Source of the DNA: Aminivibrio pyruvatiphilus
GTDB lineage: Bacteria; Synergistota; Synergistia; Synergistales; Aminobacteriaceae
NCBI RefSeq assembly: GCF_004366815.1
Contig: NZ_SORI01000017.1
Span: forward strand, 1-64,000
DNA length: 64,000 nucleotides
Direction of reading: 5' to 3'
A model generated the notes under the pieces. The model was not told the DNA's origin and ran no database searches. It saw nothing but the letters and a program-made list of their open reading frames with translations. Of the stretch, positions 61,402 through 64,000 are shown piece after piece (position 1 is the stretch's first letter; the number at the start of each line of letters is the position of its first letter). The position numbers were made by a program, and so were the translations under genes.

Positions 61402-61670
61402 CCGTGAGCGCCGCCTCCCGGATAGGCATTGGACTCATCAGAGGCTACCAGCTTTTTGTTTCGCCCCTTCTCGGGCATAACTGCCGCTTTTATCCCTCCT
61501 GTTCGCAGTATGCCGCAGAAGCGATGGCGGTACACGGTTTTTTGAAAGGTGTTTTTCTGGCAGCAAAAAGGATAGGAAAATGTGCCCCGTGGCATCCGGG
61601 GGGATACGACCCCGTGCCGCCCCGGTCTGATAACAGCGGGGCTTATATCTCCGAGGAAGGTGATCGATAG
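61398..61670 (+). CDS. yidD: Membrane protein insertion efficiency factor YidD
   Basis: 90 residues. The family motif [31 protein letters not shown] is followed by [16 protein letters not shown]. It is a peripheral, amphipathic protein helping YidC-mediated insertion. It starts inside the last codons of rnpA, and its stop overlaps the yidC start. Confidence 0.95.
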   Translation: MTVSAASRIGIGLIRGYQLFVSPLLGHNCRFYPSCSQYAAEAMAVHGFLKGVFLAAKRIGKCAPWHPGGYDPVPPRSDNSGAYISEEGDR

Positions 61671-62458
61671 TGGGTTCAATCTGGAAATTGGGTGGAGACC
61701 TGATGATGAGGCTCATGGAGATTGTCCATGGCTTTACCGGGTCCTGGGGCCTCGCAATTATTACGCTGACGCTCATCGTCAGGCTTCTTCTGCACCCCCT
61801 GACGCAGAAGCAGATGGCAAGCATGCAGAAGATGCAGAAACTCCAGCCGCGCATCAAAATGCTTCAGGAAAAGTACAAAGGTGACAAGGAATCCCTCAAC
61901 AGGGAAATGATGGCCCTCTACAGGGAAAACAAGGTAAATCCCGCAGCCGGGTGCCTTCCCCTCCTGGTGCAGCTTCCCGTGTTCATCCTTCTCTACCAGG
62001 TGCTGACGAATTATGACTTTTCCGGTGTCTCCTTCCTCGGAATCCAGCTCGACGGCTCGGTGCTCTCAACCCTCGGGCATGCACTCGGCCTGGCTGTCGA
62101 AAAGGAGGAACTCGGCATCATGGCGGTGGCTTACGGCATCATGGCGAACCCGGCAGGGCTCCTGAACATCGGGGTCTATCTCGCCAATACCCTTCTTCTC
62201 GCGGGCATCGGGTTCCTGACGTGGTACCAGCAGCAGCTCACCGCCAGCGGAAATCCCCAGATGGCCATGATGAACTGGTTCATGCCTCTCTTCCTCACGT
62301 TCATCTGTCTCAGTCTTCCGGGAGGCGTTCTTCTCTACTGGGGTGTTTCATCCCTGCTCGGCGTGGTCCAGCAGCTTCGCATGTCACGGAAAACGGCGGC
62401 GGAAATGCAGCAGAAGCCGGCCCTTTTCAAGGACAAGCCTACGAAAAGCGGCGACTGA
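61670..62458 (+). CDS. yidC: Membrane protein insertase YidC
   Basis: 262 residues from a GTG start. It is the short form without the large periplasmic domain of proteobacterial YidC. The five-helix core has LTLIVRLLLHPLTQKQMASMQKMQKLQPRI with the functional Arg, then GCLPLLVQLPVFILLYQVL and a C-terminal pair of helices. No lipoprotein Cys or signal peptide was seen at the N-terminus. It inserts membrane proteins alone or with SecYEG. Confidence 0.93.
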   Translation: MGSIWKLGGDLMMRLMEIVHGFTGSWGLAIITLTLIVRLLLHPLTQKQMASMQKMQKLQPRIKMLQEKYKGDKESLNREMMALYRENKVNPAAGCLPLLVQLPVFILLYQVLTNYDFSGVSFLGIQLDGSVLSTLGHALGLAVEKEELGIMAVAYGIMANPAGLLNIGVYLANTLLLAGIGFLTWYQQQLTASGNPQMAMMNWFMPLFLTFICLSLPGGVLLYWGVSSLLGVVQQLRMSRKTAAEMQQKPALFKDKPTKSGD

Positions 62459-62497
62459 AGACTGATCGCCCCTTCCTCTCCTGAAAGGAGGATTGCT

Positions 62498-63163
62498 GTG
62501 AACGATAACGAAGTTCTCGTCCTCGACGTTCCCTCCGTGGAAGAAGCCCGGAAAGCGGCAGCCGGCCAGTGGGGGCTCGATCCCTCGGATGTTGCCGTCA
62601 AGGTGATTGAGGAGGAAAAGAGCTTTTTCGGCCTCCTCGGGAGGAAGCTCCGGGTGGAAGCCCGACCCGTGGCGCCGCTCTCGGCACTCCGGGGAAAGGC
62701 CATGGCGGCCCGCCTCCTGGAGATGATGGAACTCCACATCATCCCGGAACTGTCTGATGACAACAGGATCAACCTTACCGGCCAGGATGCGGGGATCATC
62801 ATAGGAAAATACGGTGAAACCCTCAAATCCATGGAATTTCTGCTGAACCTCATGACGAGGGGAGTGGACGAGGGGGAGAGGATCTACCTTGACAGCGACG
62901 GCTACAGGGAGCGCAGGGAGCTCAGCCTTCAGCGCCTTGCCCTTGCCGCGGCCAGAAAGTCGGTGAAGCGGGGCAAGCCCACTTACCTCGAGCCCATGAC
63001 CAGCTGGGAGCGGAGGGTGATCCACATGACTCTCAAGGACGACAGCACTGTGGAAACCAAATCTGTGGGAGAAGCTCCCTCCAGGAAGGTTGTCGTCTGG
63101 CCCGTAGCTCCGGCCCGTTCCTCATCGGGCCCGGCGCGGCGCCCGGGACGGAGGCGCGCCTGA
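62498..63163 (+). CDS. jag: Jag/KhpB RNA-binding protein
   Basis: 221 residues from a GTG start with aaaggagg upstream. The Jag-N domain (VLDVPSVEEARKAAAGQWGLDPSDVAVKVIEEEKSFFGLLGRK), the KH domain with IIIGKYGETLKSMEFLLN, and the R3H domain (RELSLQRLALAAARKSVKRGKP, MTSWERRVIHMTL) are in order. The C-terminus is an Arg/Ser/Pro tail. It is linked to cell elongation and sRNA control in other bacteria. It follows yidC as expected. Confidence 0.93.
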   Translation: MNDNEVLVLDVPSVEEARKAAAGQWGLDPSDVAVKVIEEEKSFFGLLGRKLRVEARPVAPLSALRGKAMAARLLEMMELHIIPELSDDNRINLTGQDAGIIIGKYGETLKSMEFLLNLMTRGVDEGERIYLDSDGYRERRELSLQRLALAAARKSVKRGKPTYLEPMTSWERRVIHMTLKDDSTVETKSVGEAPSRKVVVWPVAPARSSSGPARRPGRRRA

Positions 63164-63165
63164 AG

Positions 63166-63945
63166 GTGCGCCCTGTTCTTTTTGAAATCGGCGGAATACA
63201 GGTCCACAGCTATTATGTGCTGTGGACCTTCGCTTTGTGTCTCGCGGTGTTTCTGACCAGGAGAAGGATGACGGAGCTCTACGGAGTGCACGACGATGAC
63301 GCCAGGGTTATCATCGCCCTCTCCTTCGCCGGCATGCTCATTGGCGCAAGGGCCGGATCGGCTGTGGAATTCCGGGAAATCTATTCCGCAGAACCATGGC
63401 GGCTTCTCCGTTTCTGGGAAGGAGGGCTCTCCGCCGTTCCCGCCTTTCTCGGCGCCGGAGCGGCAGGCATTGTCGCTTCATGGAAGCGGGGCATCCCGGT
63501 GTGGGTTACCGCGGACAGTGCCGCCGTGCCTGCGGCATTCACGGTTGCCCTGGGCCGATGGGGATGTTTTCTCAACGGATGCTGCGGAGGAACGGCAGCG
63601 TCCGTTCCATGGGCTGTCGCATTCTCGGGAGATCCTGCCGGGGTGCTCCGCCATCCGACACAGCTGTATTATGCCTTCGGAGCCCTCTTCATCGGCGCCG
63701 CACTCCAGTGGACAGAGCAGACCCGCCTCAGCTTCGGCGGTGACAGGCGCATCCGGGGAGCTGTTCTCTGGCCTCTTTTCATGGTATTGTACGCCCTTCT
63801 CCGGATTGTTGCCGATCCTTTCAGGGCCGAGTATGGAACCGCAGGACTCAGGGGGGCCCGGCTTATCCTGTTCGCCGTTCTCGCAGCAGGTAGTCTCTGG
63901 CTCGCATTTTCTCTCCTTTTCCGGAGGGAGCGAAAGAAATGCTGA
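63166..63945 (+). CDS. Lgt-like prolipoprotein diacylglyceryl transferase family protein
   Basis: 259 residues from GTG 63166, 2 bases after jag. Seven membrane helices fit the Lgt layout: YVLWTFALCLAVFLTRRRM, AGMLIGARAGSAVEF with the essential-type Arg, and the signature region VALGRWGCFLNGCCGG. In classical Lgt this is GRxGNFxNxE, so Asn and Glu are replaced by Cys. The HPTQLYYA and FADPFRAEYGT-like end (RIVADPFRAEYG) are conserved. It is probably Lgt or a specialised paralogue. Confidence 0.8.
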   Translation: MRPVLFEIGGIQVHSYYVLWTFALCLAVFLTRRRMTELYGVHDDDARVIIALSFAGMLIGARAGSAVEFREIYSAEPWRLLRFWEGGLSAVPAFLGAGAAGIVASWKRGIPVWVTADSAAVPAAFTVALGRWGCFLNGCCGGTAASVPWAVAFSGDPAGVLRHPTQLYYAFGALFIGAALQWTEQTRLSFGGDRRIRGAVLWPLFMVLYALLRIVADPFRAEYGTAGLRGARLILFAVLAAGSLWLAFSLLFRRERKKC

Positions 63946-64000
63946 AACGGGGATACGTAAAAAAAACGATGTATTACCGCTCCTTCCGAATACAATAAGA

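Noticed and set aside
63939-63998. A 19-codon ORF (ATG 63939, stop 63998) with ggaggg upstream
   Set aside because: Too short and too close to the window edge to support; the ribosome-binding-like sequence may be chance within the end of the lgt-like gene.
1-64000. CRISPR arrays, insertion sequences, integrases or prophage genes
   Set aside because: No regularly spaced direct repeats, transposase or integrase motifs, or terminal inverted repeats were noticed on reading the window.

Overview
The window is a dense bacterial chromosome segment with about 70 genes and no gene-free stretch longer than 300 bases. It most likely comes from a member of the phylum Synergistota. The strongest clue is a secreted beta-helix protein (4804-6705) ending in a Ser/Gly-rich tract, a Cys, a hydrophobic helix and a basic tail, which matches the Synerg-CTERM sorting signal. 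An energy-conserving Mbh-type membrane hydrogenase and a sensory-type [FeFe]-hydrogenase-like protein point to an anaerobic fermenter. I saw no insertion sequence, prophage or CRISPR array.

Layout. 1-3750: 3' end of tuf, then rpmG, tRNA-Trp, secE, nusG, rplK, rplA, an L10 leader, rplJ and rplL, closed by a terminator; rpoBC does not follow. 3771-17583: assorted genes, namely an amidohydrolase, the Synerg-CTERM protein, rtcB with archease, a MarR regulator with a nitroreductase, a CDF metal exporter, glnS, a zinc-ribbon membrane protein, a YgiQ-type radical SAM protein and a DMT transporter. 17798-26078: a 14-gene Mrp/Mbh-type [NiFe]-hydrogenase operon. 26162-31551: gltX, polA, a SurA/PpiD-like chaperone, tRNA-Ser and tRNA-Arg. 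31778-34190: two secreted proteins.

34300-39373 is a compact operon of unusual composition: a tautomerase, a small protein, an ArsA-type ATPase, a YhcH protein, a tandem nitrilase and an in-frame TadA-PseC fusion. OmpH, a HAD phosphatase, an adenosine-specific kinase and an orphan binding protein follow. 42692-45993 is a putative redox/H2 signalling module: DRTGG protein, anti-sigma-type ATPase, [FeFe]-hydrogenase-like iron-sulfur protein, DRTGG protein and PHP protein.

45924-51066 on the minus strand is a translationally coupled his operon (hisZ-G-B-H-A-F-IE). It is divergent from radA, nfeD and slipin, and their two promoters share an inverted repeat. leuS has a structured leader and is followed by holA, rpsT and a DinG-like helicase. 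The window ends with rpmH, rnpA, yidD, yidC, jag and an lgt-like gene, without dnaA or mnmE/mnmG.

How the genes may work together (inference): the membrane hydrogenase would oxidise reduced ferredoxin, evolve H2 and build an ion gradient. Its terminal ferredoxin subunit carries four rather than two [4Fe-4S] motifs, so it may have an additional electron-input branch. The [FeFe]-like protein, flanked by regulatory domains, could sense redox state or H2.
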